The position numbers and the translations under genes are program-made. 60,653 nucleotides of DNA from Ruminococcus turbiniformis. GTDB lineage: Bacteria > Bacillota > Clostridia > Lachnospirales > Lachnospiraceae. The notes under the pieces were generated by a model that was not told where the DNA came from, did not search any database, and worked only from the letters and a program-made list of their open reading frames with translations. The stretch is from contig NZ_JAJEQX010000026.1 of the NCBI RefSeq assembly GCF_020687545.1, positions 1 to 60,653 of the forward strand, given 5' to 3'. Positions 17,350 to 25,827 of the stretch are shown here, one piece after another (within the stretch, counting starts at the first letter, position 1; each line of letters opens with the position of its first letter).

Positions 17350-18018
17350 CTATCCTCTGACAGAGAGTATGGCTTCCTGTTTCTGAAGCGTTTCCAGCAG
17401 ATTTAGTTTGTCGTATCCGCCGGGATAAATAATCTCCATCTCTATCCTGGTTTCTTTCCCTTTCTCCTTTTTTACCTGCATCGACACGACTTCGATTTTC
17501 TCTTTTTTCAGAAGTTCTTCCAATTCCTGCATAATCCTGGAGCTGTGCGTACATGTGATCCGAAGTCCGCAGCGGTAAGGCTCCTGCGCAAGAAAGCGCA
17601 CACGGTGCATTACGATCTGGGCACCGATCATAAGAAGCGCAGAAGATACTGCGATGAAATACTGACCGGCTCCGACAGCCATGCCGACTCCTGAGGCCAC
17701 CCATATTCCCGCCGCGGTAGTAACACCGCTTATGGAATTATTTCTGACAAAAATAATTCCGGCTCCAAGGAATCCGATTCCGCTTACGACCTGCGAAGCC
17801 ATTCGGGAACCGTCGCTGCCCGGAACGTCCTGGAAGCCATATTTTGAGATAATCATCATCAGTGCAGCGCCCAGGCAGACAAGTGTGTGGGTGCGCATAC
17901 CAGCGCCTTTGTTCCGGTTTTTGCGTTCAAAGCCGATAGCGCATCCGAGAATACAGGCTGCCAGGAGCCGCAGGAAAAGCTCCCCCTGTACTGCAAGTTC
18001 TTTCCAGATCATTTCCAT
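17350..18018 (-). CDS. MgtC/SapB family membrane protein
   Basis: A 222-residue protein. The N-terminal 140 residues are the MgtC/SapB membrane domain with four or five spans and the family signatures CAIGFERKNRNKGAGMRTHTLV and GIGFLGAGIIF. The C-terminal 75 residues form a soluble ACT-like domain (RITCTHSSRIMQELEELLKKEKIEVVSMQV). MgtC homologues act in Mg2+ or phosphate homeostasis and, in Salmonella, on the F-type ATPase; the job here is unknown. It lies 24 bp after the isomerase gene on the same strand and before the terminator, so it is probably the last gene of the sugar operon. An AGGAG site precedes the ATG. Confidence 0.87.
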   Translation of the reverse strand: MEMIWKELAVQGELFLRLLAACILGCAIGFERKNRNKGAGMRTHTLVCLGAALMMIISKYGFQDVPGSDGSRMASQVVSGIGFLGAGIIFVRNNSISGVTTAAGIWVASGVGMAVGAGQYFIAVSSALLMIGAQIVMHRVRFLAQEPYRCGLRITCTHSSRIMQELEELLKKEKIEVVSMQVKKEKGKETRIEMEIIYPGGYDKLNLLETLQKQEAILSVRG

Positions 18019-18042
18019 CGGCAGGACTCCTTTTTGAAAAGT

Positions 18043-18921
18043 CTAAAATGAAAGATTCAGCAGATAATTTCCAACCTTTACACTGTGCTCCAGAGCGGAC
18101 TGAACAAGCTCATCGGGAAGCCTCATTGTGTAGCGGTGTATTTCGTAGGTAAAATCACCCTGGTATCGGATATCCCGGAGTGCCTGCATGACTTCCGGCC
18201 AGTTTATGTGGCCGCTGAAGGGCAGCAGGTGGTCTTCATGGATGTCAATATAGTCTGAAATATGCGTTGCTTTCAGGCGGTCTCCCACCAGTTTCAGCGA
18301 TTTGCGGATATCCTGATGCATGATCCCGGAATGCTCCACATCCCAGCACACACCTACATTATCGAAATCTTTCGACAGGGTGTCCACCAGATCAACGACT
18401 TCTTCCGCGGTCGTGGTATAGCGCCTCTTCGGGGAAATATTCATCTCCCACAGATTTTCTATGGCGATTCCCACATTGTGCTCTGCCGCAAGTTCCAGCA
18501 CGGACTTGAGATACTCCATCGTCTTTTCTTTCGAGGACTTAAGAGGAGTGGCAGAATCAAAATCAGTTGCCGCGTGGATCACAAGCCACGGGATGCCGAG
18601 AATGGACGCGGCGAGAATCCCTCTTCTAATGTACTCGTCCAGCTCATCCCTGTTCGGGACGGCCGGATCGCAGAAGTTATAGAAGTGGGAATGTCCCTGA
18701 GAGAATTCTATTCCGAGTTCGTCTGCTTTCTTCCGGATTCCCCGGATCCAAGATTCCCAGTTGTCGGACTTAAACGGCGTGTCGAACACACAGCAGTCGT
18801 GGAAATTCATGTCCAGCACCCGGTACCCAGCCTTCGCGCAGCGCTCCACCGAGTCTGTGATCTGTGCCTTTGTCCCGTCCGGTCTGTTGAAATAGATACA
18901 TGTTGAAGTCGATAATCTCAT
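18043..18921 (-). CDS. sugar phosphate isomerase/epimerase family protein (xylose-isomerase-like TIM barrel)
   Basis: A 292-residue AP-endonuclease-2/xylose-isomerase-like TIM barrel. Metal-ligand candidates are the glutamate in GIAIENLWEMN, the aspartate-histidine pair in VCWDVEHSG, the histidine in KATHISDYID and the glutamate in FTYEIHR. This matches the E-D-H-E pattern of the family, which isomerises or epimerises sugars and inositols or oxidises keto-sugars. It is 41 bp downstream of the Cof-type phosphatase in the sugar operon and has AAGGGAG before the ATG. The exact substrate is unknown. Confidence 0.82.
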   Translation of the reverse strand: MRLSTSTCIYFNRPDGTKAQITDSVERCAKAGYRVLDMNFHDCCVFDTPFKSDNWESWIRGIRKKADELGIEFSQGHSHFYNFCDPAVPNRDELDEYIRRGILAASILGIPWLVIHAATDFDSATPLKSSKEKTMEYLKSVLELAAEHNVGIAIENLWEMNISPKRRYTTTAEEVVDLVDTLSKDFDNVGVCWDVEHSGIMHQDIRKSLKLVGDRLKATHISDYIDIHEDHLLPFSGHINWPEVMQALRDIRYQGDFTYEIHRYTMRLPDELVQSALEHSVKVGNYLLNLSF

Positions 18922-18962
18922 GATAAGCTCCCTTTGGCTGAATTACTTTTTTTATGAATCTT

Positions 18963-19763
18963 TCAGACAGTGATCTCACAGAATTTTTCTACAATCTCCT
19001 GCACTCCGTCGATACACCGTCCTGACGCCACATAATCCGCGGCGTGCTTTGCGTCTTCGGTTGCGTTGCCGACTACAGCGCCGATTCCGGAGTACCGGAG
19101 CATCTCGATATCGTTCTGGTGATCGCCGACCGCAAGAATGCTTTCCGGCGGTATATCCAGAAGAGTGGCCACGGATTTTAAGGCGGATGCCTTTGTTGAG
19201 TCCCGGCTGACGACCTCTACAGATTTGTTTGTATACCGTGTAAAGCCGTATATGTCGGGCAGTTCCCGGCACATATCTTCCAGAATGGCAATCGCTCCCT
19301 CTCGGGTCTCGTCCATGATCATAAGCTTGTCGATCATAAGATGCTTCCATTCATATTCTGTCGGGACGTGGATGTGAAAATACCGGTTGAATTCCTTCTG
19401 CTGCCTGCGGATCCACGGAGTCTCGCGGTATATGCTTTCTTTTCCGTCAGCGGTGTAGACAAGCGACATATTCATGGAGTCAGCTTTCTCCATCAGGGCC
19501 CTGAGGCCCTTCAGCGGAATCTGCTTCCGCTGAAGTACGGTGTCGCCTTCCATGATCGTAGCCCCGTTGCACGCGATGTAAGGGATCTGAATCTTCATTT
19601 TCTTTACATAATCGCTGGCCATGCATTCCGCTCTTCCTGTTGCAATCGTAAACAGTATGTTCTTTTTCTTCAGTTCTTCAGCAATCTTTATGGCCTTATC
19701 CGTAAGAATTTCGTCCCTGTCAATAAGCGTACCGTCCATATCACTGATTACAAGTCTGATCAC
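18963..19763 (-). CDS. Cof-type HAD-IIB phosphatase
   Basis: A 266-residue haloacid-dehalogenase hydrolase. Motif I is DMDGTLIDRD with the nucleophilic Asp, motif II is the threonine in TIATGR, motif III is a lysine near KASALK, and motif IV is GDHQNDIEML. The type IIB cap lies between about 85 and 190. These enzymes dephosphorylate sugar phosphates and other small metabolites. The start codon is GTG, preceded by GAGGTGG. It follows the substrate-binding protein gene by 33 bp in the same operon, so it may limit toxic sugar-phosphate accumulation or release a sugar for the isomerase. Confidence 0.86.
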   Translation of the reverse strand: MIRLVISDMDGTLIDRDEILTDKAIKIAEELKKKNILFTIATGRAECMASDYVKKMKIQIPYIACNGATIMEGDTVLQRKQIPLKGLRALMEKADSMNMSLVYTADGKESIYRETPWIRRQQKEFNRYFHIHVPTEYEWKHLMIDKLMIMDETREGAIAILEDMCRELPDIYGFTRYTNKSVEVVSRDSTKASALKSVATLLDIPPESILAVGDHQNDIEMLRYSGIGAVVGNATEDAKHAADYVASGRCIDGVQEIVEKFCEITV

Positions 19764-19796
19764 TTCGCCACCTCGTTTACATTTACATTTTCATTT

Positions 19797-21164
19797 TCAG
19801 CCATTTGCTCTCGCGTATTCGGCCAGCTTTTCATTACACTGCTCCACGATATTCGTGCAGGTCGTGTCTTTGTCCTGGTTGCCGGCGCCGAATTCCGCCA
19901 TATTGTTCTTGATGATCTCATCAAGCTCCCAGTTGATGATGTCAAACGGTTCCTGAACATTTACATTTGAATTGCGCATCTGGTCTACCGCAACTGTGTA
20001 GTTGGGGTTCTCTTCCATGTAAGTCTGCATATCTGCTTCGTCATAGACTTTTGTGTTGACCGGGAGATATCCTGTCGCTGTATCAAATGCGATCTGTGCT
20101 TCCGGAGATGCCAGATACTGGGTAAAGATCCAGGATGCGTCAACCTGTGCCTCGTCGCCCTTGTCAAACATTGCAAGGCAGGATCCGCCGACTGCTGTTC
20201 CGCCTGTGTCTGCTGCGTCTACTTTCGGAAGCGGAGCTGTCGCCCACTCGAACTTGTCGCCTACAAGGCTGTCGATTGTTCCGATACGTGCGGATGACAT
20301 AATCGCCATTCCGAACAGACCCATGGAGAACTCCTCGTTGATGTTGTCCTCTACTTCTTTGTATGCGCCTGTATCAACGACTTTCTGCCATTCGGTCAGG
20401 AACTTGTCGAGTGATCCGTCTTCACCGAAGGTCACTTCTGTCATCATTCCGGCACGTCCGCCTTCGTTGTTTCCGAAGAAGTTATACTCGCCCTGTCCTC
20501 CGATCCAGTTTGCAAGCTGGTAGCGGCGAACAGCTACATTCAGACCGTATCTTGTCACAGTATCTCCGTCCTTGACAAGCAGTTTTTCACATGCTTCAGC
20601 CATCTCTGCGATTGTCTGCGGCGGATTCTCCGGATCCAGGCCTACTTCTTCAAACATATCCTTATTATAGTAAAGCAGAATACTGGATACGTTAAACGGC
20701 ATACAGATCAGCTCATCCTGATAGGAGAAGGCTCTCACAGAGTGCTCGTCCAGATCTTCTTTTGCCACGGTGATATTCTCACCTTTCTCGTACATATCCT
20801 CTACTTTGATCAGCTGTTCGTAATCCAGAGCTGACGGAACTCCGGCGCCTACGATCTGAGCCACATTCGGGAAGTTCTTCGTGTCGTTTGCCTGAGCAAG
20901 CGTTTTCAGCTTTTCGCTTACGTCATCGCCCTGGTATACACTTTTTACTGTAATTCCGTTTTCAGCGCCGACGGTTTCGTTAAATGTGTTTACAACCGCC
21001 TCCATGGCTTCGCCGTTGACTCCGGACATGGTGTGCCAGTATTCGATCTGTACATTTCCGTCCGATGATGTGCTTGATTCTTCTGTTGTCTGTCCGCATG
21101 CGGTCAGAAGGGAGACCGTCATTGCAGCTGCCAGTCCGAGACTGATCACTTTTTTCATTTTCAT
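19797..21164 (-). CDS. ABC transporter sugar-binding lipoprotein
   Basis: A 455-residue extracellular solute-binding protein (family 1). The start at 21164 follows AAGGAG; the longer open frame upstream lacks a ribosome site and would bury the signal peptide. The signal peptide (MKMKKVISLGLAAAMTVSLL) ends in a lipobox TAC with the lipidated cysteine at about residue 23. A Ser/Thr-rich linker and then the two-lobed binding domain follow (VQIEYWHTMSG; GLFGMAIMSSARIGTI). It delivers sugar to the two permeases encoded upstream. No ATP-binding subunit is encoded here, as is usual for family 1 systems that borrow a shared MsmK-type ATPase. Confidence 0.92.
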   Translation of the reverse strand: MKMKKVISLGLAAAMTVSLLTACGQTTEESSTSSDGNVQIEYWHTMSGVNGEAMEAVVNTFNETVGAENGITVKSVYQGDDVSEKLKTLAQANDTKNFPNVAQIVGAGVPSALDYEQLIKVEDMYEKGENITVAKEDLDEHSVRAFSYQDELICMPFNVSSILLYYNKDMFEEVGLDPENPPQTIAEMAEACEKLLVKDGDTVTRYGLNVAVRRYQLANWIGGQGEYNFFGNNEGGRAGMMTEVTFGEDGSLDKFLTEWQKVVDTGAYKEVEDNINEEFSMGLFGMAIMSSARIGTIDSLVGDKFEWATAPLPKVDAADTGGTAVGGSCLAMFDKGDEAQVDASWIFTQYLASPEAQIAFDTATGYLPVNTKVYDEADMQTYMEENPNYTVAVDQMRNSNVNVQEPFDIINWELDEIIKNNMAEFGAGNQDKDTTCTNIVEQCNEKLAEYARANG

Positions 21165-21211
21165 TTTTCTTTCTCCTTTGCCTTTTGCTTTTTCAGAGTT
21201 TTTCAGGCCTG

Positions 21212-22066
21212 TCAGCCTTTTACCGCTCCGCCCATAAGGCCGCCTACGATCTGTCTCCGGAAGATGATGAACATTACCGCCACGGGCAGCAGTACAAGGA
21301 TTGATGCTGCCATAATCGGACCGTAAACTGTTCCCTCCGGGAAGTTCAGCATTGTTACGCCTACCTGGACGGTGCGCATCGCATCGTCGTTTGTCACAAG
21401 CATCGGCCACAGGTATGTATTCCATGTGCTGATGAATGCGGAAATAAAGACAGTTGTTAAAACTGGTTTATTTAACGGAAGCAGAATGGTTGCGAAAAAG
21501 CGGAAGTTGCTGCATCCATCTACTTCTGATGCTTCTTTTACATCTTTTGAGAACGTCAGAAAGTTCTGTCTCATGATAAAAATATTCATTGCCGAAACCA
21601 TAAACACGATCATCATTCCGAGATAGGTATTGACCAGTCCGAGGTTTGCCACCGTCTGATAGTTTGTGATCAGAACAACATCCCCGGGGATCATGATGGT
21701 TCCCATTACGAATGCGAAGAGGAAACTTTTTCCTCTGAATTCGAAGAATGAGAAGGCAAATGCAGCCATGCTTGCTGTGATCACGCGGATAACGGAAGAT
21801 ACGCCGGCCAGGATCAGGGAGTTTAACATGTACCGTCCCAGCATGGTGGATTCGAGCGCCTTTTTATAATGCTCGAGAGTGATCGTTTCCGGGATCAGTC
21901 TGGGCGGCATGCTCAAAATCTGATCAGACGGCATGAACGAGATGCACAGTGCGTAGATGATCGGGAAGACGATAATCAGTCCGACCAGCAGCGCAAAAAT
22001 CTGAAACGCCACACTCTTTGCAGTTTTGATTCTTTTGTAATGTTTTGGGTTGTATGCGTTTGTCAA
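21212..22066 (-). CDS. carbohydrate ABC transporter permease (MalG type)
   Basis: A 284-residue inner-membrane permease with six predicted spans. The EAA loop that docks the ATPase reads EASEVDGCSNFRFFATILLP. The C-terminus is short (GGLMGGAVKG), typical of MalG/UgpE-type subunits. The start codon appears to be TTG at 22066; it overlaps the stop of the upstream permease by 4 nt (TTGA), with AGGGG 7-10 bp before it. It partners the MalF-type subunit and the lipoprotein. Confidence 0.9.
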   Translation of the reverse strand: MTNAYNPKHYKRIKTAKSVAFQIFALLVGLIIVFPIIYALCISFMPSDQILSMPPRLIPETITLEHYKKALESTMLGRYMLNSLILAGVSSVIRVITASMAAFAFSFFEFRGKSFLFAFVMGTIMIPGDVVLITNYQTVANLGLVNTYLGMMIVFMVSAMNIFIMRQNFLTFSKDVKEASEVDGCSNFRFFATILLPLNKPVLTTVFISAFISTWNTYLWPMLVTNDDAMRTVQVGVTMLNFPEGTVYGPIMAASILVLLPVAVMFIIFRRQIVGGLMGGAVKG

Positions 22067-22971
22067 TTGTAATGCACCCCTTTCTTTTCAAATGAAAAGC
22101 TGAACGCCATGGCGATGGAAGTGATGATAAAGGCAATGATTGCCGCCGCGTATCCATCGTTGTAGTTCAAGTTGTTCACGGACTGTTTGTACATAAAGGA
22201 GATCATCGTCTCCGTGGAGCCCTGGGGCGCGCCCTGCGTCAGTATGAGCACCAGCCCTGACATCATCATGTTCTTTGCAAGCGAGTTGCAGATCAGATAA
22301 AACACAGTGGGCGAAATAATGGGAACAATAATCTTGAATGTTCTCTGGAAAAAATTCGCTCCGTCGATGTCAGCACTCTCAAGCAGATCCGATGAGATCC
22401 CGCGGACTGCCGAGAGAAGGAACAGGAAATTGTATCCGATATTCAGCCAGACGGCAATCAGACTGAGCGCGATCATCGCGATTTTTTTGTCGTTGAGCCA
22501 GTTAAAATGTGTGTTGAAAATGTAATTTAAAATACCGATTGTCGGATTGTACATCAGCTGGAAAATCATAGCCGCAACCGACATGGAAACAGCCATTGTG
22601 ATTGCGTACAGCATCTCGTAGACCGGCGACAGCTTCGTCTTTCTGTTTGCAATCATTGCCAGCAGAAGGGCGATGAAAATCGCGATCGGAGAAGACATAA
22701 CCACATAGATCAGCGTGTTCTTGATTGACTGAAGAAACGCCGGGTTGGTGAGTACACTGATAAAATTCTCAAGACCGACAAATTCCCTGATTTCCCCCAT
22801 GGAATTTACAAGGAAGAAACTGCTGAAAACAGTTTTTGCAAACGGATAATATGTAAATCCGACGAAAAAAATCAACGCGGGAGCCAGGTACAGAAACGGT
22901 TCAATCCGTTTGCTCAGCCTCTTTTTCTTCTTCACTCTTCCCCTCCCTGTGAAGCTTGCCTGTTTTTCCAT
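22063..22971 (-). CDS. carbohydrate ABC transporter permease (MalF type)
   Basis: A 302-residue permease and the first gene of the minus-strand operon. The start at 22971 follows AAGGAG; the open frame extends further upstream without a ribosome site and crosses an operator. A basic N-terminus (GRVKKKKRLSKRIEP) leads into the first membrane span, and six spans follow. The docking loop reads LLESADIDGANFFQRTFKIIVPII. Transcription starts about 80 bp upstream at a promoter bracketed by two GntR operators. Confidence 0.9.
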   Translation of the reverse strand: MEKQASFTGRGRVKKKKRLSKRIEPFLYLAPALIFFVGFTYYPFAKTVFSSFFLVNSMGEIREFVGLENFISVLTNPAFLQSIKNTLIYVVMSSPIAIFIALLLAMIANRKTKLSPVYEMLYAITMAVSMSVAAMIFQLMYNPTIGILNYIFNTHFNWLNDKKIAMIALSLIAVWLNIGYNFLFLLSAVRGISSDLLESADIDGANFFQRTFKIIVPIISPTVFYLICNSLAKNMMMSGLVLILTQGAPQGSTETMISFMYKQSVNNLNYNDGYAAAIIAFIITSIAMAFSFSFEKKGVHYN

Positions 22972-23021
22972 TTTTCTCTTCTCCTTTTCACAGTGTGTTG
23001 ATGAATGGAATGAATTGTATG

Positions 23022-23043
23022 CTTGTATTAATATTAATACATC
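23022..23043. promoter_or_regulatory. GntR operator, site A
   Basis: CTTGTATT (23022-23029) and AATACATC (23036-23043) flank AATATT; the inner 18 bp (23024-23041) is a perfect palindrome. It lies about +8 to +29 relative to the minus-strand promoter, a position suited to repression of the ABC transporter operon. Confidence 0.75.
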
Positions 23044-23057
23044 TGTGATGTAATGCA

Positions 23058-23086
23058 ATCGTATCATGCAGGCAGAGTTGTGTCAA
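23058..23086 (-). promoter_or_regulatory. promoter of the sugar ABC transporter operon
   Basis: On the minus strand TTGACA (23086-23081) and TACGAT (23063-23058) are separated by 17 bp. GntR operators lie on both sides. Confidence 0.8.
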
Positions 23087-23097
23087 TACGAAATTTG

Positions 23098-23119
23098 CTT
23101 GTATTAACAAGAATACAAG
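23098..23119. promoter_or_regulatory. GntR operator, site B
   Basis: CTTGTATT (23098-23105) and AATACAAG (23112-23119) flank AACAAG, giving perfect 8-bp arms. It lies upstream of the minus-strand promoter, between it and the beta-glucosidase gene. It could therefore serve both directions or allow looping with site A, 76 bp away. Confidence 0.75.
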
Positions 23120-23188
23120 TTTTTTGGCTATTTATACTAAATCAGGATAAGATATTTGTGCATTTATGTGCGAAAATTACCCTGTCTG

Positions 23189-23197
23189 TGGTATGAT
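23189..23197 (+). promoter_or_regulatory. possible extended -10 promoter of the beta-glucosidase gene
   Basis: TGG directly before TATGAT (23192-23197) forms an extended -10 element without a clear -35. This is the best candidate for plus-strand transcription, 70 bp before the chosen start. Confidence 0.4.
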
Positions 23198-23267
23198 ACA
23201 TATAAACGAAATCGGAACGCTTTCATTTTCTGTGATGAAAGCTTGGAAAAGTTCGGAGGAAACAGCC

Positions 23268-25820
23268 ATGAAGATGAAAATCAGAAATAAGACGGCATTT
23301 ACCGATGCGGAAACCACACTGGAAAAAGAAAACAGGGAAGTGTCATACCGGGCGGCCCTGGAGGGAATCGTCCTTCTGGAAAATGACGGGACACTGCCGC
23401 TTTCTCCGGGGAAAATCGCACTCTACGGCGCAGGGGCGGACATGACGATCAAGGGAGGCACCGGTTCCGGCGAGGTCAACGAGCGCCGCGTGGTGTCTGT
23501 GAAGGAAGGACTGGAAAAGGCGGGATTTACCGTCACGACAGAAAAGTGGATCGACGGATATGCCAGAGAGTACAGAAAAGGCGAGGAAGAGTATAAGGCG
23601 GAATTTCAGAGAAGACTCAGAAGCTTCCGCAAAGACGATATCATCAATATTATGAGCAGCCCCTACCAGTATCCGTTCGGCCAGCCGGTCACGATGAAGG
23701 ATGTGGAAGAGTCCGGGACAGATACATGCGTCTATGTAGTTGCCCGGCAGGCGGGAGAGGGAGCGGACCGCAAACTTGAAAGAAAGGAGTATTCCCTGTC
23801 CGATGAAGAGAAACAGAATATTGCCATGTGCGCGGCAAACTACGAAAAACTGATTGTCGTGATCAACACAGGATCTGTGTTTGACATGAATTTCCTGGAT
23901 GAAATCGAGGGGATCAATGCGGTTGTTTATCTGGCACAGCAGGGGATGGAAGGAGGAAGAGCGTTCGCGGATATCCTGTGCGGAAAAGTCTCTCCTTCTG
24001 CCAAAACGGTGGATACATGGCCGAAAAAGTATGAGGATATTCCCTGTGCCATGGAGTACAGCTATCTAAACGGAAATACAGAGGAAGAGTATTACCGGGA
24101 AGGGATCTATGTCGGCTACCGGTATTTTGACACGTATGACAAAGAGCCAAAGTATCCGTTCGGGTACGGCCTGTCCTACACAACATTTTCCGTGAAGGCA
24201 CAGTCCGCTGAAGTGAGCGATTCCTATGTGAAGGTGACGGCAGAGGTGACGAACACGGGCAGCCGGCCGGGAAAAGAGATTGTTCAGCTCTATGTGAGCT
24301 GCCCGCAGAGCGGCATGGCAAAAGAATACCAGAGACTGGCCGCATTTGCGAAGACGAAAGAGCTGGCGCGCGGGGAGAGTGAAACGGCGGTGCTCCGGTT
24401 CCCCGTAAGCGACCTTGCTTCCTTCAGGGAGGAGGACGCTTCCTTTGTGCTGGAGGCGGGAGACTATATTCTCCGTCTCGGGACGTCGAGCAGAGATACG
24501 GAGGCAGCAGCGGTGCTTGTGCTCGATCAGGAGGCAGTAACGGAAGTATGTGACCACGTGTGCTTAAGAGCAGTCAGAGTAAATGAAATCCCCATGCCCG
24601 GAAGCGATGAACAGGAAAATGACGCGTCGGAAAACGGGGCTCCCGGCTTTGCCGATACAGGAGAGCGGGAGGATGTGGATCTTGAGAGAATCCATGTAAA
24701 GGCGGAAGAGATTGAAAAAGTCGTGCACAGCTATGAGGAACCGGACAGTTACTCTTCTCCTGTGACAGACCGGCTTCTTGCACCGCTCTCCGTGGGAGAT
24801 CTCTGCGAGCTGGTCGTGGGATCCGGAATGACAGGGCAAAAACGCTTCTTTGAAGCGCCCGGAGCAGCCGGGTACACGACGGGAGAACTGCTGGAAAAAG
24901 GCATCCCCAATATCTGCCTGGCGGACGGGCCGGCAGGCTTAAGGCTCCAGAAAGTTTCCGCGGTGACAAGAGACGGAAAAGTAAAAGGCGTGGAGCCTCA
25001 GATATCGGTTATGAACTATCTGCCGGATATCATCCGGAACCGGATGCTCGGAAACCCGGAGAAACGGCCGTGCGTTTACCAGTTTGCCACATCGTTTCCG
25101 ACAGGGACGGCTCTGGCGCAGTCGTGGAATACCGCTCTTCTGGAAGAGGTCGGGGAAGCAGTCGGAAAGGAGATGGAGGCATACGGCGTCACTTACTGGC
25201 TGGCGCCGGGCATGAACATCCACAGAAATCCGCTCTGCGGCCGGAACTTTGAGTACTATTCTGAAGATCCGCTGCTCACAGGAAAGATGGCTGCCGCAAT
25301 AAGCCGGGGAGTTCAGTCCCGCAGAGGATGCTTTGTGACGGTGAAGCACTTCTGCTGCAATAATCAGGAGGACAACCGGAACCACACGAACGCCAATGTA
25401 AATGAGCGGGCGTTAAGAGAGATTTATCTGAGGGGATTTCGGATTGCACTGAGAGAAGGCGGGGCGAAGTCCGTCATGTCCTGCTACAATAAAGTGAACG
25501 GTACCTATGTAAACAACAGCTATGATCTGCTGACGAAAGTGCTGAGAAATGAATGGGGCTTCAGCGGTCTTGTCATGACAGACTGGTTCGCCACCGGCAA
25601 GGGGCTGGGAAGTCACAGCGCTGCCATTGAGGCTGGAAACGATCTGATTATGCCGGGCGGCAGAGGAGCAGTGCGGGAGCTTAAGAAAAAAGTCAGAAGC
25701 GGCGAGCTGGAAGTGACGGCTCTGCAGCGGTGTTCGGCCAATGTGCTGCGGGGAATCGTCGAATCCAGGATTTATCAGGCTTACAGGAAGAAAAACGCCG
25801 CGAAGAAAAAGGACGAATAA
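23268..25820 (+). CDS. glycoside hydrolase family 3 beta-glucosidase, circularly permuted
   Basis: An 850-residue GH3 enzyme. The start at 23268 follows GGAGG (23255-23259). Domain order is inverted: the alpha/beta sandwich normally at the C-terminus comes first (about 20-290, including GGTGSGEVNERRVVSV), then a fibronectin-III-like domain (about 320-430), a linker, and the catalytic TIM barrel last (about 530-830). The barrel has KHFCCNNQEDNRNHTNANVN and the nucleophile aspartate in GLVMTDWFATG. This permuted layout is known in ruminal clostridial beta-glucosidases. No signal peptide is seen, so it probably hydrolyses beta-glucosides in the cytoplasm after uptake by the divergent ABC transporter. 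Confidence 0.9.
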   Translation: MKMKIRNKTAFTDAETTLEKENREVSYRAALEGIVLLENDGTLPLSPGKIALYGAGADMTIKGGTGSGEVNERRVVSVKEGLEKAGFTVTTEKWIDGYAREYRKGEEEYKAEFQRRLRSFRKDDIINIMSSPYQYPFGQPVTMKDVEESGTDTCVYVVARQAGEGADRKLERKEYSLSDEEKQNIAMCAANYEKLIVVINTGSVFDMNFLDEIEGINAVVYLAQQGMEGGRAFADILCGKVSPSAKTVDTWPKKYEDIPCAMEYSYLNGNTEEEYYREGIYVGYRYFDTYDKEPKYPFGYGLSYTTFSVKAQSAEVSDSYVKVTAEVTNTGSRPGKEIVQLYVSCPQSGMAKEYQRLAAFAKTKELARGESETAVLRFPVSDLASFREEDASFVLEAGDYILRLGTSSRDTEAAAVLVLDQEAVTEVCDHVCLRAVRVNEIPMPGSDEQENDASENGAPGFADTGEREDVDLERIHVKAEEIEKVVHSYEEPDSYSSPVTDRLLAPLSVGDLCELVVGSGMTGQKRFFEAPGAAGYTTGELLEKGIPNICLADGPAGLRLQKVSAVTRDGKVKGVEPQISVMNYLPDIIRNRMLGNPEKRPCVYQFATSFPTGTALAQSWNTALLEEVGEAVGKEMEAYGVTYWLAPGMNIHRNPLCGRNFEYYSEDPLLTGKMAAAISRGVQSRRGCFVTVKHFCCNNQEDNRNHTNANVNERALREIYLRGFRIALREGGAKSVMSCYNKVNGTYVNNSYDLLTKVLRNEWGFSGLVMTDWFATGKGLGSHSAAIEAGNDLIMPGGRGAVRELKKKVRSGELEVTALQRCSANVLRGIVESRIYQAYRKKNAAKKKDE

Positions 25821-25827
25821 AGAAGAG

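Noticed and set aside
19985..20575. Short plus- and minus-strand frames inside the sugar-binding lipoprotein gene
   Set aside because: The lipoprotein reading frame explains this interval completely.
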